NCBI RefSeq assembly: GCF_003259255.1
Contig: NZ_QGOL01000006.1
Coordinates: 124,001 to 188,000 of the forward strand
Length of the DNA: 64,000 nt
Reading direction: 5' to 3'
Origin: Algoriphagus litoralis
Lineage (GTDB): Bacteria > Bacteroidota > Bacteroidia > Cytophagales > Cyclobacteriaceae
Positions 32,897 through 44,770 of the stretch are shown here, one piece after another; position 1 is the stretch's first letter; every line of letters begins with the position of its first letter. The translations under genes and the position numbers were made by a program. Under the pieces are notes generated by a model, which ran no database searches, was not told where the DNA came from, and was given only the letters and a program-made list of their open reading frames with translations.

Positions 32897-35800
32897 TTAC
32901 CTGACCAAAAGAAACGAACCTCTCTTTTCTACAAACTCCTGCTTTCCCTCCAAAACGTAGGAATATCTGGCAAAGTAGCTGTAAGTCCCGGTACCTGCAT
33001 TTTCACCGTTGATTTTGCCGTCCCAGCCTGTCACTCCAGAATAAATCAGCTGCCCCCAACGATTGTATATCAACAACTCAAAATTGACCTCACAGTTTGA
33101 AACACCCTGATAGAGTCCTTCATTTTGTCTTGGATCAAAGCCAGTGGGCATCCTGATCTGAGGGGCATTTTCGGAAACTACTCCCCTGCCGATACTGATG
33201 CACCCGGAGGCATCTTGCACGTCCAGATTGTATGTACCTGCAGATAGACCAGTCACCAGATTGCCTCTTCCCCTGAGATTGACATCTTCCCATAGGTAAA
33301 CAAAAGGTCCTGCCCCACCTGAGGGAAGCGCCAGCAATTCCCCATTTGAACCACCCGGACAGGCAGGTTTTTCCATCCGCACCTCTACTTCCAGCGCGGC
33401 CGGTGAGGTAATTTCAAAACTGACCGGAATGGTACAACCATTTGCATCTTTCACTTCCCAAGAATAATTTCCCTGCGGCATATCTGCCAAAGAAATGGAG
33501 CCAGAGAAGGATTTAAGCCCTTCATAATCAAAGGAATAAGGTGCTACTCCTCCGCTAATTGTCAAACTCAATTCGCCATCAGGTTTCCCATAGCAAGACA
33601 CCCCAACGGGACTGATCGATGAAATAGTCAATGCAGCAGGTTCCAGGACTTCAAGATTCTCAATCAAACGGCTACAACCGAGCTGATCGATGACTTTGAC
33701 CGAGTAAGTGCCTGCTACGAGATTGGACGCAGTCGCCGAATTGAGCTGGGCATCATGTGTCCATTCAAATTGATAGGGCGCGATTCCACCCTGAATGCTC
33801 AGTGAGATGCTTCCTGAATTCAATCCCGTACAGGCGATTGCAACAATATCATCCACACTTGCTTGAAATTCTTCGGCTACTTCCACCTGGATAGGCTCTG
33901 CTTTTCCTTCGCATTGATTATCCAGTAAGCTATAGGCGGTGTATTCTACTGTCCCGATGATCCCGGGTTGATCCCAACTCACTTCTATGGCTGATTCACC
34001 CTGACCGGAAAGGATCTGTCCACCTGTCACGATCCAATCATACCCTCTCCCTGATGAGGAGTTTGGAGCAGAATAGCCGTGAGGAACACTAGGATCAAAG
34101 CACACTTGAAGCTCACCTACTGCAGCATTCACATTAATACGCTGATTGATGACAACGGGCAATTCGATGGGAGTTCCGGGACATCCATTTGGTGTCAAAG
34201 GAATCAGCCGAAGGACTGCATTGGGATTGGCAGGACCCCAATTGACCAAGACCGAATCTCCATAATCTTCGATGATCACGCCGCCTTCTACCTCGAAAGT
34301 AGCCTGATCCACGTTGATCAAGTCCTTCAGCCGATACATCACTTGCTCCACCTGAGGACAGACAGAAGTCTCACCCAGCAGCTCCCCTTTGGTCTCGAGC
34401 ACCTCCACTTCAAAAGTCACCTCCTCCTGCTGATCACAGGAATTGGGGCTCAGGGCAGCTAGGACTTTCACTTGGTAGGTTCCGGGTTCGGTGAAGGTAT
34501 GACCTACTTCCTTGCCGATTTGGGTATCGGATCCATCTCCAAAATCCCAAACGAAATAGGTGAAGTCCGCATTTTCGGAATTGATATCCCAAAGTCCCTC
34601 CTGGTTGAGACAGGCGACTTTTTCTCCATCCACGTCAAACTCGTATTCAGCGTCAGTTTCAAAATTCAAATTGTCCAACGCTGCTCCCGCGGCATAGCCA
34701 TAGGACTCCAATTCGCCAAATCCATAGACAAAAGCCGAAAAACCATCCGGATTTCGAAGTTGGTGCACGCCTTGACTGATATTGATTCGGGCATATCGGA
34801 AATTGGGGTCTCCCGGAAGGGTATTGAATCTTCCTCCTACATTTTGTCCGTCAAGAATTGTGGAATTTTCCGTTCCCGATTTGACCACCACATTCACATA
34901 GTGATTGGTAATGGATGGGAGATTGAGCGCATTGAACGTCAGCGTAGACAAGAACTGCTCACTGGGACTGTAGGTGATCATGAACGGATCTCCGGTCATG
35001 GCACCTGGCGCCGTGGGTTCATTGCAGGCCATACTTTTGGAGAAAACCGTCACCGAAGCGGGTTTTGAGGTGTCGATTTTCCCCGATTCATTGATTCCAA
35101 ACTCCAGTGGTAAAAACTCTCCCCGATCGATCACTCCTCTGGAAGCTCCATTCACTCGGACCTCAGTATTGTCCTCTGAGGCAAGCACCTTTACCAATTC
35201 GCCTGATGTCCGTCCAGAAAGTGCCACATGGACAAAACTCGTCCCCCAAGTATTCACCGGATAGGCCTGCTGAAAGAGATGGTCATTAGCCTCTCCGCAG
35301 TTGCCAACGGAAGTCCATTTATTCCCACCGAAAACGGCGATTTTTTTGCATTCATTTGTATCGCTACCAATGACGCGAACACGTGATCCTGTAAGGTCTG
35401 CTTTGGCTTTGATCTGATAGCTCTGCCCTCTTTGGAGTGTGATGACCGAAGGGAGTCCTGCCTGATTTCCACTGAGTGAACCGACACTTGTGGTGATTTC
35501 AATATTGGTATTGTCCTCGGTAGCTATCACCAAGAGCGTACTTTCATCGTTGATGTTTCCATTGTAACTCACGTCGGCAGTAAGGGTCTCAAAGTGCGAA
35601 GTGATGTAATAATCCCTTCCCAAAGCTCCCAAAGGCAAAACAACCGTGCCGTCAGCGCTTCGAAAGCGCTCATTGAATGCATGAACTGCAATATCTCCGG
35701 AGGCAGCGATGTGAATGCCCTTATTTTCAATAACTCCAGAACTCCGGTGCAATAAATCCAAATCCTCCGAAGGAACGCGTAGGGTAAACTGCTGACCTGC

Positions 35801-36043
35801 ATTTAAAGTAAACGGAGCCGACTGACCCCTATACTGAATTGCCCCGGTGGTATTTTCATTGGCTGTAATGACCAAAACAGCAAAATCCGGTGCGCCGGGA
35901 TTGTTTCCAGAACCTGCTACCCGGTTGTTGTCCATGAAACCAACCCAAAATTCTCTGCCGACGGTAGAACTTTGACCAAGTGCTGAAAAACCGCAGCCCA
36001 ACAGCACAAAAATCAAAACCAACCGCAAAAACTTTAACAGCAT
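32897..36043 (-). CDS. T9SS surface protein, tandem paralogue
   Basis: A 1048-residue protein with the same order of domains as its downstream neighbour: signal peptide (MLLKFLRLVLIFVLLGCGFS), IgGFc-binding-like region from TVGREFWVGFMDNN, PKD domain (FVWDFGDGSDTQIGKEVGHTF) near residue 494, SprB-type repeats (GGIAPYQFEWTHDAQLNS, GGAGPFVYLWEDVNLRG) from about 733, and a CHU_C type B sorting domain (LPTGFDPR-like MPTGFDPRQN, IYNRWGQLIYSGVTGWDG). Equal length and domain order point to a gene duplication that has diverged. The pair is probably one leftward transcript. Role in adhesion or gliding is inferred from the family. Confidence 0.9.
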   Translation of the reverse strand: MLLKFLRLVLIFVLLGCGFSALGQSSTVGREFWVGFMDNNRVAGSGNNPGAPDFAVLVITANENTTGAIQYRGQSAPFTLNAGQQFTLRVPSEDLDLLHRSSGVIENKGIHIAASGDIAVHAFNERFRSADGTVVLPLGALGRDYYITSHFETLTADVSYNGNINDESTLLVIATEDNTNIEITTSVGSLSGNQAGLPSVITLQRGQSYQIKAKADLTGSRVRVIGSDTNECKKIAVFGGNKWTSVGNCGEANDHLFQQAYPVNTWGTSFVHVALSGRTSGELVKVLASEDNTEVRVNGASRGVIDRGEFLPLEFGINESGKIDTSKPASVTVFSKSMACNEPTAPGAMTGDPFMITYSPSEQFLSTLTFNALNLPSITNHYVNVVVKSGTENSTILDGQNVGGRFNTLPGDPNFRYARINISQGVHQLRNPDGFSAFVYGFGELESYGYAAGAALDNLNFETDAEYEFDVDGEKVACLNQEGLWDINSENADFTYFVWDFGDGSDTQIGKEVGHTFTEPGTYQVKVLAALSPNSCDQQEEVTFEVEVLETKGELLGETSVCPQVEQVMYRLKDLINVDQATFEVEGGVIIEDYGDSVLVNWGPANPNAVLRLIPLTPNGCPGTPIELPVVINQRINVNAAVGELQVCFDPSVPHGYSAPNSSSGRGYDWIVTGGQILSGQGESAIEVSWDQPGIIGTVEYTAYSLLDNQCEGKAEPIQVEVAEEFQASVDDIVAIACTGLNSGSISLSIQGGIAPYQFEWTHDAQLNSATASNLVAGTYSVKVIDQLGCSRLIENLEVLEPAALTISSISPVGVSCYGKPDGELSLTISGGVAPYSFDYEGLKSFSGSISLADMPQGNYSWEVKDANGCTIPVSFEITSPAALEVEVRMEKPACPGGSNGELLALPSGGAGPFVYLWEDVNLRGRGNLVTGLSAGTYNLDVQDASGCISIGRGVVSENAPQIRMPTGFDPRQNEGLYQGVSNCEVNFELLIYNRWGQLIYSGVTGWDGKINGENAGTGTYSYFARYSYVLEGKQEFVEKRGSFLLVR

Positions 36044-38263
<2,220 letters not shown>

Positions 38264-38274
38264 CCAATAGATCA

Positions 38275-39672
38275 TTGCTGCTCACTGCCATCATCATCTA
38301 TCTCGCAATCACAGTTGCTGTAGGAGCTTGGGCATCCAAGTTGGTAAAGAATTCCAATGACTTTGTACTGGCAGGGCGATCCCTGCCACTTTTTCTTTCT
38401 GCCTCAGCACTGTTTGCAACATGGTTTGGTTCTGAGACGATCTTTGGCGCTTCCTCGGTCTTTTTGGAAGATGGGCTTCAAGGCGTGATGGAAGATCCCT
38501 TCGGCGGTGCACTCTGTCTGATTTTGTTTGGCATGTTTTATTTGCGTCCGATGTATCGCATGGGCGTGCTGACCTTGGGAGATGTTTTCAGGCGTGCATT
38601 TGGCAAAAAAGTCGAATTCTTCGCGACCGTTTTTATGGTTCCGGTTTATTTCGGTTTCGTAGCCGCTCAGCTCGTGGCGCTCAGTTTGATTTTTGGCACA
38701 GTGACAGACCTGAGTCTATCTCAGGGAATCCTCCTATCGGCGGGAATAGTAGTCATTTACACCTTCCTGGGCGGAATGTGGGCGATATCAATCACGGATT
38801 TCATCCAGACGACGATGATTGTGATTGGGCTTATTTGGGTGACTATCATGATTGCGCAGGAAGCTGGTGGAGTAAATGAAATTCTGTCCAAAGCTCCAGC
38901 GGGCAGCTTACAGTTTTTCCCGGATGCAGGATTTACCTCTTGGGTGAATTACCTGGGAGCTTGGATCATCTTGGGACTTGGAAGTATTCCCAGTCAGGAT
39001 ATCTATCAGCGGGTGATGTCCGCCAAATCCGAAAAAGTCGCCGTGCAGTCCACTTACCTTGCGGGAGGTTTCTACTTGACTTTTGGGCTTTTGCCCTTAT
39101 TTATCGCGCTTGGCGCGAAAGTACTTTACCCCGAACTCTACCTTGAAAACAAGCAAATGCTGCTTCCTTCGATGGTTTTGGCACATGGAGGACTGCCAGT
39201 GCAGATCATTTTCTTCGGTGCGCTGATCTCAGCAATCATGAGTACGGCAAGTTCGGGCCTACTCGCGCCAGCGGCGCTGATCTCTGAAAACTTGATCCGT
39301 CCGCTTTTCAAAGAAAAACTGAAAGACACTCAGCTGCTTTGGGTATTGAGATTCAGCGTGTTGGCTGTGGCGATTATTGCGACGTACATGGCTTCCCGTG
39401 ATTCCAATATCTATGAACTAGTAGCAGGAGCTTCGATTCTCCTGTTGGTATCCTTATTTGCGCCATTGACCGCAGGACTCTATTGGAAAAAAGCCTCCAA
39501 AACCGGAGCAATCCTATCCATGTTCATCGGCATGGGAGTCTATTGGATTTGCGATCATCTGGAATTTGAGATCGCTTCCCATATTTTTGGCCTTTTGGCG
39601 AGTATCTTTGCGATGATCTTGGGAAGCTACCTTTTCCCAACCAAGTCAGAAAACAACTATGAATTATCCTAA
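38275..39672 (+). CDS. Sodium:solute symporter family transporter
   Basis: A 465-residue membrane protein of the SSS family with about 13 helices. The N-terminus LLTAIIIYLAITVAVGAWAS is followed by NSNDFVLAGRSLPLFLSAS and ATWFGSETIFGASS, all typical of the family; later blocks include IPSQDIYQRVMSAKSEKVA and ISAIMSTASSGLLAPAA with the Na+-site Ser residues. No ATG is available at the conserved N-terminus; the TTG at 38275 gives the right length and is 12 bp after the ABC-F stop. The substrate is unknown and no catabolic genes are adjacent. The 3' end overlaps the methyltransferase by 14 bp. Confidence 0.87.
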   Translation: MLLTAIIIYLAITVAVGAWASKLVKNSNDFVLAGRSLPLFLSASALFATWFGSETIFGASSVFLEDGLQGVMEDPFGGALCLILFGMFYLRPMYRMGVLTLGDVFRRAFGKKVEFFATVFMVPVYFGFVAAQLVALSLIFGTVTDLSLSQGILLSAGIVVIYTFLGGMWAISITDFIQTTMIVIGLIWVTIMIAQEAGGVNEILSKAPAGSLQFFPDAGFTSWVNYLGAWIILGLGSIPSQDIYQRVMSAKSEKVAVQSTYLAGGFYLTFGLLPLFIALGAKVLYPELYLENKQMLLPSMVLAHGGLPVQIIFFGALISAIMSTASSGLLAPAALISENLIRPLFKEKLKDTQLLWVLRFSVLAVAIIATYMASRDSNIYELVAGASILLLVSLFAPLTAGLYWKKASKTGAILSMFIGMGVYWICDHLEFEIASHIFGLLASIFAMILGSYLFPTKSENNYELS

Positions 39673-40840
39673 AATCATCCTCCAGCGAGGAAAAGAGTTT
39701 TCCCTCCAGCGTCGACACCATTGGGTGTTTTCAGGTGCTATTGCCAAAGCTGATCCTGGTCTGGAAAGTGGCGATTTGGTGGCGGTTTTTTCGGCCAAAA
39801 ACGAATTTTTGGGGATTGGACATTTCTCTCAGGGCTCGATCATGGTTCGGATCATTTCCTTCGAAGAGCGGGAAATTGATCAGGCCTTTTGGAATGAAAA
39901 AATCGCTTCGGCTTACGAATTAAGAAAGAGCCTTGGACTTACTGATAATCAAGAGACGAACGTTTTCCGATTAGTTCATGGAGAAGGCGATTTACTTCCG
40001 GGTTTGATCATCGATTACTACAACGAAACGGCGGTCATTCAGGCGCATCATGTCGGAATGCACAGGCATATCGCTGAGATTGGGACAGCGCTTCGGGAGG
40101 TTTTAGGAGAAAAGCTTAAAGGCGTCTACGACAAAAGTGCGGAAACTCTTCCCAAGAACCTCGGCATCGAATCCAATGAATGGGTCTGGGGAAAAGCGGA
40201 AACCGATCTGGTACAGGAGTATGGAGCGACGTATCGGATCGATTGGGAAAAAGGTCAAAAAACCGGATTTTTCATCGATCAGCGGGAAAATCGAAAGCTC
40301 GTTTCGACGTATGCGAAAGGAAAAAAGGTCTTGAATACCTTCTGCTATTCGGGCGGATTTTCGGTTTTGGCCCTGAACGAAGGCGCATCGGAAGTTCATT
40401 CAGTTGACATATCTGCTAAAGCAATTGCACTCACCGAGCAGAACGTGGCGCTAAACCCGGGTTTTACTGGAAAGCATGAATCCATCGTGGCTGATGTGGT
40501 GAAATACATTCGGGAGATTGGCGATGACTTTGATTTGATCGTCTTGGATCCACCTGCTTTTGCAAAAAACATCAAGGCCCGGCACAATGCAGTTCAGGCC
40601 TACAAGAGATTGAATGCCGAGGCGATTCGTAAAATAAAACCGGGAGGAATCATCTTTACTTTCTCCTGCAGTCAGGTTGTGGACAAAAGCCTCTTTGCCC
40701 ACACCATCGCTGCAGCCGCTATGGAGACGGGCCGCAAAGTGAAAGTCCTGCACCAACTTTCTCAACCTGCAGATCACCCAATCAATATTTTCCACCCTGA
40801 AACTGAATACCTGAAGGGCCTCGTGCTGTATATTGATTGA
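39659..40840 (+). CDS. rlmI: Class I rRNA methyltransferase, RlmI-like (m5C)
   Basis: A 393-residue SAM-dependent RNA m5C methyltransferase of the RlmI type (23S rRNA C1962 in E. coli). An N-terminal PUA domain (KIILQRGKEFSLQRRHHWVFSGAI, about 1-75) precedes the Rossmann methyltransferase domain with VLNTFCYSGGFSVLAL (SAM motif), LIVLDPPAFAKN (the DPPxF motif) and the catalytic Cys in FTFSCSQVV. A FIDQRENR segment before SAM motif I is also characteristic. It overlaps the symporter by 14 bp and is translated from ATG 39659. The gene symbol is by family; the exact target base was not tested. Confidence 0.88.
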   Translation: MNYPKIILQRGKEFSLQRRHHWVFSGAIAKADPGLESGDLVAVFSAKNEFLGIGHFSQGSIMVRIISFEEREIDQAFWNEKIASAYELRKSLGLTDNQETNVFRLVHGEGDLLPGLIIDYYNETAVIQAHHVGMHRHIAEIGTALREVLGEKLKGVYDKSAETLPKNLGIESNEWVWGKAETDLVQEYGATYRIDWEKGQKTGFFIDQRENRKLVSTYAKGKKVLNTFCYSGGFSVLALNEGASEVHSVDISAKAIALTEQNVALNPGFTGKHESIVADVVKYIREIGDDFDLIVLDPPAFAKNIKARHNAVQAYKRLNAEAIRKIKPGGIIFTFSCSQVVDKSLFAHTIAAAAMETGRKVKVLHQLSQPADHPINIFHPETEYLKGLVLYID

Positions 40841-40908
40841 GATTTCAAACAATTTTAGGCCTTCTCTTATTTCTTTTGCAGTAATTTCACCCAACAAAAT
40901 CTAAAAAC

Positions 40909-41343
40909 ATGTACACCGGACTTCAACATTTACACTCTGGAATAGCCTATCTCGCGTTAGCCGGGTTGGTTTTGGTCATTCTATATGCGCTGATCGGATC
41001 ACTCTCAGGAAGAGAATTCACCGAAAAAGACAGGAAGATCGCCATGATTGCTTTTATCCTTTCACATATTCAGTTATTGGTCGGCTTGATCCTATATTTT
41101 GTCAGTCCACTTGGATTTTCATTGCTTACCGGCGGAGGTGCCATGTCTGATCCAGCAGCACGATTGACTGCTTTGGAGCATCCTTTGATTAACATTATTG
41201 CGATTGTAGTGATCAGCATAGGATATATCCGTGCCAAAAAGATAACCAACTCTAGGTCTAAATTCAGAAGTATTTACATGATGTATGCGATCGGATTGGT
41301 CTTGATTCTGAGCAGAATTCCTTGGTCCAACTGGTTAAGCTAA
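40909..41343 (+). CDS. Four-helix membrane protein, possibly cytochrome b-like
   Basis: A 144-residue membrane protein with four helices. His residues sit near helix ends (YTGLQHLHSGIAYLALAG, IAFILSHIQLLVGLILYFV, LEHPLINIIAIVVISIGY), a pattern compatible with haem binding, and homologues in Bacteroidota are often labelled cytochrome b. The SPLGFSLLTGGGAMSDPAARL loop lies between helices 2 and 3. It follows the methyltransferase by 68 bp and ends in a strong terminator, so it may be the last gene of the rightward run. The haem idea is inference. Confidence 0.6.
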   Translation: MYTGLQHLHSGIAYLALAGLVLVILYALIGSLSGREFTEKDRKIAMIAFILSHIQLLVGLILYFVSPLGFSLLTGGGAMSDPAARLTALEHPLINIIAIVVISIGYIRAKKITNSRSKFRSIYMMYAIGLVLILSRIPWSNWLS

Positions 41344-41362
41344 TCAACCCCAAATTCCTATA

Positions 41363-41389
41363 AATCCGGTCGAAAGCCGGATTTTTTTT
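41363..41389 (+). terminator. Intrinsic terminator after the 40909-41343 gene
   Basis: Stem AATCCGG / CCGGATT (41363-41369 with 41377-41383, loop TCGAAAG) followed by a run of eight T. It lies 20 bp past the stop codon. Confidence 0.9.
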
Positions 41390-41463
41390 GTAATTCCCGC
41401 AGACCTGCTTACAGCATGCAGGCTTTCGCAGATTTTTTGGTTTTGATAGGTACTAGTTTTAGA

Positions 41464-41636
41464 AACCCCAGAAGGGTGTAACTATTTTGGAAAAATCAGA
41501 TTAGGATCTATCTCCATAACCCTGTAAGGGTGGAATTTCTTAAAACCTTATAGGGATAGAATAATTTCACCCCTTCGGGGTTTTTAAACCATAGTCACAA
41601 TTCTCTTCTATAATAATTTCATCCCTTCGGGATTAT
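41464..41636. repeat. REP-like palindromic repeat cluster 2
   Basis: Five units in tandem: AACCCCAGAAGGGTGTA (41464-41480), TAACCCTGTAAGGGTGG (41517-41533), a degenerate CCTTATAGGGAT (41547-41558), TTTCACCCCTTCGGGGTTTTT (41567-41586) and TTTCATCCCTTCGGGATTAT (41618-41637). The last, with its lead-in TATAAT, closely matches the middle unit of cluster 1. No gene overlaps them. Confidence 0.75.
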
Positions 41637-41786
41637 CATGCGGAGCTCTTTGAAATATCCCAAACTCGAAATCTCTTAACCTGGGTGATTCTACACCTGA
41701 CTTCATTTTTTCACCACTCAACACCTTCTGCAACTTTGTTTCAAAAACTTTGGTTTAATAGTTTGGCAAAACTTACTTTTGCAACC

Positions 41787-44096
41787 GTGTTACACTTGCG
41801 ACTCATCCTTTCATTTGCTTTGATTATGTTTTTTGGCACTCGAGCAAGTGCCCAGAAATGTAATTTGATATTGCGGGGCAAGATCCTGCATCAGGAAAAC
41901 GATGATGCCATTGAGGCAGCATATGTCTGGATTTTGGAGACCCGCACTGGAGGAGTATCAGACCAGAATGGCAACTTTGTCATTCGAGACCTCTGCCCTG
42001 GAACGTACACGGTCACTATTCAATACCTCGGACACAAAGAAATCAGGCAAACTATTGACCTGAGCAGCAATACTACGGCGCAGACTTTCCGCATGGAAGA
42101 AGAATCCATGGATCTAAGCGGCGTGGAAGTGCACGGTCATCGGGAGGCAGTACAGACAACGACAGCAGTGACTTCATTGTATGGCGAAGCCCTTCTGGAA
42201 TCCCGGGGAGAAAGCCTCGGTGAAAGTCTGAAGCGGGTAGCCGGCGTCACCACTTTTTCCACAGGAAACACGATTTCAAAACCGGTAATCCATGGCATGC
42301 ACAGCAATCGAATCATGATCCTGAATAATGGGATTCGGCTGGAAGGGCAGCAGTGGGGAGCTGAGCATGCTCCAGAAATCGACCCTTTCCTTGCAGATGA
42401 AATTACTGTGATCAAAGGTGCAGAGACCGTACGCTTCGGTCCTGAGGCCATGGGTGGAGTGATTTTGGTCAATCCTCCTGCGCTGCCTACTTCCAAAAAA
42501 CATGTAACCGAAATCAACCTACTCGGAGCTAGCAATGGCCGCATGGGAAATCTGGCAGCTTCTCATCTGGGCGGATCGGAGAAAGTAAAAGGGCTCGGAT
42601 ATCGAGTTCAGGGCTCGGTCAAAAGAGCCGGAAATGTCCAATCCCCTGACTATTTCCAATCCAATACAGGCATGTCGGAGTATAACTTTTCAGGTTCGGC
42701 CGGTTACAGTTCGCAAAAACTTGGCATGGAAGTATACTACAGCTACTTCAATACCGAGATAGGAATCCTGAGAGATGCCCATACCGGAAATCTCTCCGAT
42801 TTGGAAAGTATAATCGAAAATGGAAGGCCATTCTCTGACGGTGAATTCACCTACGAAATCGACAATCCCAAACAGGTAGTAGCCCATCATTTGGCCAAGG
42901 TAAAGTCCCATTATCATTTGAATCCCAATTGGAAACTGAATTTCCAATATGGCTTTCAACTCAATAATCGTCAGGAATTTGACCGCAGAAGAGGAGAACT
43001 CAATTCTAGACCCAGCTTAGATCTGGAGCTTTTCACGAATACGCTGGATCTTTTTTTGGATCATAACCTAAAGTCCAATTGGAGCGGTTCCATTGGATTC
43101 AATGTCATTCAGCAGGCCAATAGCAACGTCCCGGGAACAGGTGTGACACCGTTGATCCCAAATTATGACATGTTCAATGGCGGAATCTACGCGATCGAAA
43201 AGTATGTCAAAGGCCCACTGGAACTCGAGGGGGGATTGCGGTATGATTTCAGAACTGTCTCTGCCGCCAGATTTGTCAACAACGAACTGCAAGAGGCTGA
43301 TTTGGATTACCAAAATTTCTCAGCCTTTATTGGCGGATTGTACCAACTGAGTCCAAATTTCGCATTTACGAGTAATCTAGGAACAGCCTGGAGACCGCCC
43401 AATATCAATGAACTCTTCAGTCAGGGCCTGCATCATGGAGCAGCGGCAGTGGAGATCGGAGACCCGAATATGGTCTCTGAAAACTCACTTAAATGGGTCA
43501 ATGGACTTGAATTTGAAAATGATAAGGCACTCGTGGAAATCACTGCCTACGCGAATCAGATTCAAAATTACATCTATCTCAATCCGACCGGAGAGACTTT
43601 TGTATCCCTTCGTGGCACATTCAATGTCTATGAATACCTGCAGGCAGATGCATTCTTCTATGGGGTTGATGTTTCGGGGAGTTACACCTTTTCCGACAGG
43701 ATCAATGGTTACCTGAAAGGATCCATCATCCGGGCAAAAAATACAGATGAGGGCAACTTCTTTCCATTTATCCCATCTGATCGGATGGACTGGGGTTTTT
43801 CTTTCGCCTTCGGCAAAAAAACAAACCCGACTTCTGACCGAATTACAATCAGCAATGTACTGGTCGCTCAGCAATCTAGAGAGCCAGATTTTGATTTGGC
43901 ACCAGCTCCACCTGCCTATGCCTTATTCAATTTAGGTTATCAGAAGAAAATTCAAGTCGCTGACAACCAATTCAATATTGGTCTTCAGATAAATAACGTA
44001 TTCGATACCGAATACAAAGAATACATGAACAGATTCCGCTACTTCACTGCGGACATGGGACGAAATATCTTAATTAAACTCAACTATCAATTCTAA
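41787..44096 (+). CDS. TonB-dependent receptor, ZnuD-like
   Basis: A 769-residue outer-membrane receptor. GTG 41787 gives a compact signal peptide (LHLRLILSFALIMFFGTRASAQ); the frame is open back to 41685 but without signal character. A carboxypeptidase-regulatory-like domain (LILRGKILHQENDDAIEAAY) is followed by a plug (SGVEVHGHREAVQTTTAV to MGGVILVNPPA) containing HGMHSNRIMILNNGIRLEGQ and QWGAEHAPEIDPF, hallmarks of ZnuD-type receptors, then the barrel. His-rich stretches (AHHLAKVKSHYHL) occur in the barrel. Zinc is the likely cargo by family. A lipoprotein gene follows 12 bp on. Confidence 0.85.
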   Translation: MLHLRLILSFALIMFFGTRASAQKCNLILRGKILHQENDDAIEAAYVWILETRTGGVSDQNGNFVIRDLCPGTYTVTIQYLGHKEIRQTIDLSSNTTAQTFRMEEESMDLSGVEVHGHREAVQTTTAVTSLYGEALLESRGESLGESLKRVAGVTTFSTGNTISKPVIHGMHSNRIMILNNGIRLEGQQWGAEHAPEIDPFLADEITVIKGAETVRFGPEAMGGVILVNPPALPTSKKHVTEINLLGASNGRMGNLAASHLGGSEKVKGLGYRVQGSVKRAGNVQSPDYFQSNTGMSEYNFSGSAGYSSQKLGMEVYYSYFNTEIGILRDAHTGNLSDLESIIENGRPFSDGEFTYEIDNPKQVVAHHLAKVKSHYHLNPNWKLNFQYGFQLNNRQEFDRRRGELNSRPSLDLELFTNTLDLFLDHNLKSNWSGSIGFNVIQQANSNVPGTGVTPLIPNYDMFNGGIYAIEKYVKGPLELEGGLRYDFRTVSAARFVNNELQEADLDYQNFSAFIGGLYQLSPNFAFTSNLGTAWRPPNINELFSQGLHHGAAAVEIGDPNMVSENSLKWVNGLEFENDKALVEITAYANQIQNYIYLNPTGETFVSLRGTFNVYEYLQADAFFYGVDVSGSYTFSDRINGYLKGSIIRAKNTDEGNFFPFIPSDRMDWGFSFAFGKKTNPTSDRITISNVLVAQQSREPDFDLAPAPPAYALFNLGYQKKIQVADNQFNIGLQINNVFDTEYKEYMNRFRYFTADMGRNILIKLNYQF

Positions 44097-44108
44097 CAAT
44101 TACTAACT

Positions 44109-44705
44109 ATGAAAAACCTACGAAAACTTCCTCTGTACCTATTTGGTGTCTTGGCAATGGGATTTGCATCCTGCGACAGTGATGATCCGACTCCAGAAAA
44201 CGATGGTGAAGTAATCACTGATGTGACGCTAAACTTCCAGGAATTAGATGCAAGTGGCAATCCTGTGGGATTAATCACTTCCTTCTCAGCCAGTGATCCC
44301 GAAGGAATCGAAGTCGGTGCAACTCCAACCATTGAAACCGTTTCATTGACTCGTGGCAAAAAGTATCGAATGACTATTGAAGTCTATAATGGAATTGCGG
44401 ACGAGGATATCACGGAAGAAGTTTTGGAGGAAGCTGATGAGCACCAGTTCTTCTTTCTAGGATCAGCTTTCTCAAGCAACATCCTGACCATCGCCTACGA
44501 TGATCCAAGTGGAGAATTGATTGGATTACAAAATACACTGAACGTGTCATCCTCTCCAGGAACAAATAACACATCCATGCAGGTAGTGTTAAGACATGAT
44601 CTTGACAAAAACTTCCCAGGTGCCACTAACCCGAATTTTACAAATTATGTTCAAGCGGGTGGAGAGTCTGACTTGGATATCACGTTCCCGATTGTGATAA
44701 ATTAA
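44109..44705 (+). CDS. Lipoprotein downstream of the ZnuD-like receptor
   Basis: A 198-residue probable lipoprotein (lipobox GFASC, Cys22, followed by acidic DSDDPTPENDGE). The mature region is beta-rich (VTLNFQELDASGNPVG, YRMTIEVYNG) with no Cys or His cluster; I do not recognise an experimentally defined family. It is 12 bp after the receptor stop on the same strand and ends in a terminator, so it is surely co-expressed. By analogy with other receptor-lipoprotein pairs it may help capture the ligand at the surface; that is inference. Confidence 0.7.
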   Translation: MKNLRKLPLYLFGVLAMGFASCDSDDPTPENDGEVITDVTLNFQELDASGNPVGLITSFSASDPEGIEVGATPTIETVSLTRGKKYRMTIEVYNGIADEDITEEVLEEADEHQFFFLGSAFSSNILTIAYDDPSGELIGLQNTLNVSSSPGTNNTSMQVVLRHDLDKNFPGATNPNFTNYVQAGGESDLDITFPIVIN

Positions 44706-44717
44706 TCATGAGGTAAA

Positions 44718-44755
44718 AAAAGTAAAGGCAACCTGACTAGGTTGCCTTTTTTATT
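44718..44755. terminator. Bidirectional intrinsic terminator
   Basis: A perfect 10-bp stem (44725-44734 AAGGCAACCT with 44739-44748 AGGTTGCCTT, loop GACT), with an A-run on the left and TTTTATTTT on the right. It lies between convergent lipoprotein genes and serves both. Confidence 0.92.
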
Positions 44756-44770
44756 TTCGTTGGTTTGGGA

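Larger units (their letters stand above)
41344..41786. other. Intergenic region before the ZnuD-like receptor
   Basis: About 440 bases. It holds the terminator at 41363-41389, the palindromic repeat cluster at 41464-41636, and then the leader of the receptor gene. A TACTTTTG at about 41775 resembles a -7 box but has no well-spaced -33 box. Confidence 0.55.

Noticed and set aside
34472..35068. 198-codon ORF opposite a T9SS surface protein gene
   Set aside because: Lies wholly within a gene with clear domain order; no start region or family of its own.
41767..41790. Promoter TACTTTTG for the ZnuD-like receptor
   Set aside because: The -33 spacing does not fit and transcription would start at or after the chosen GTG start codon.
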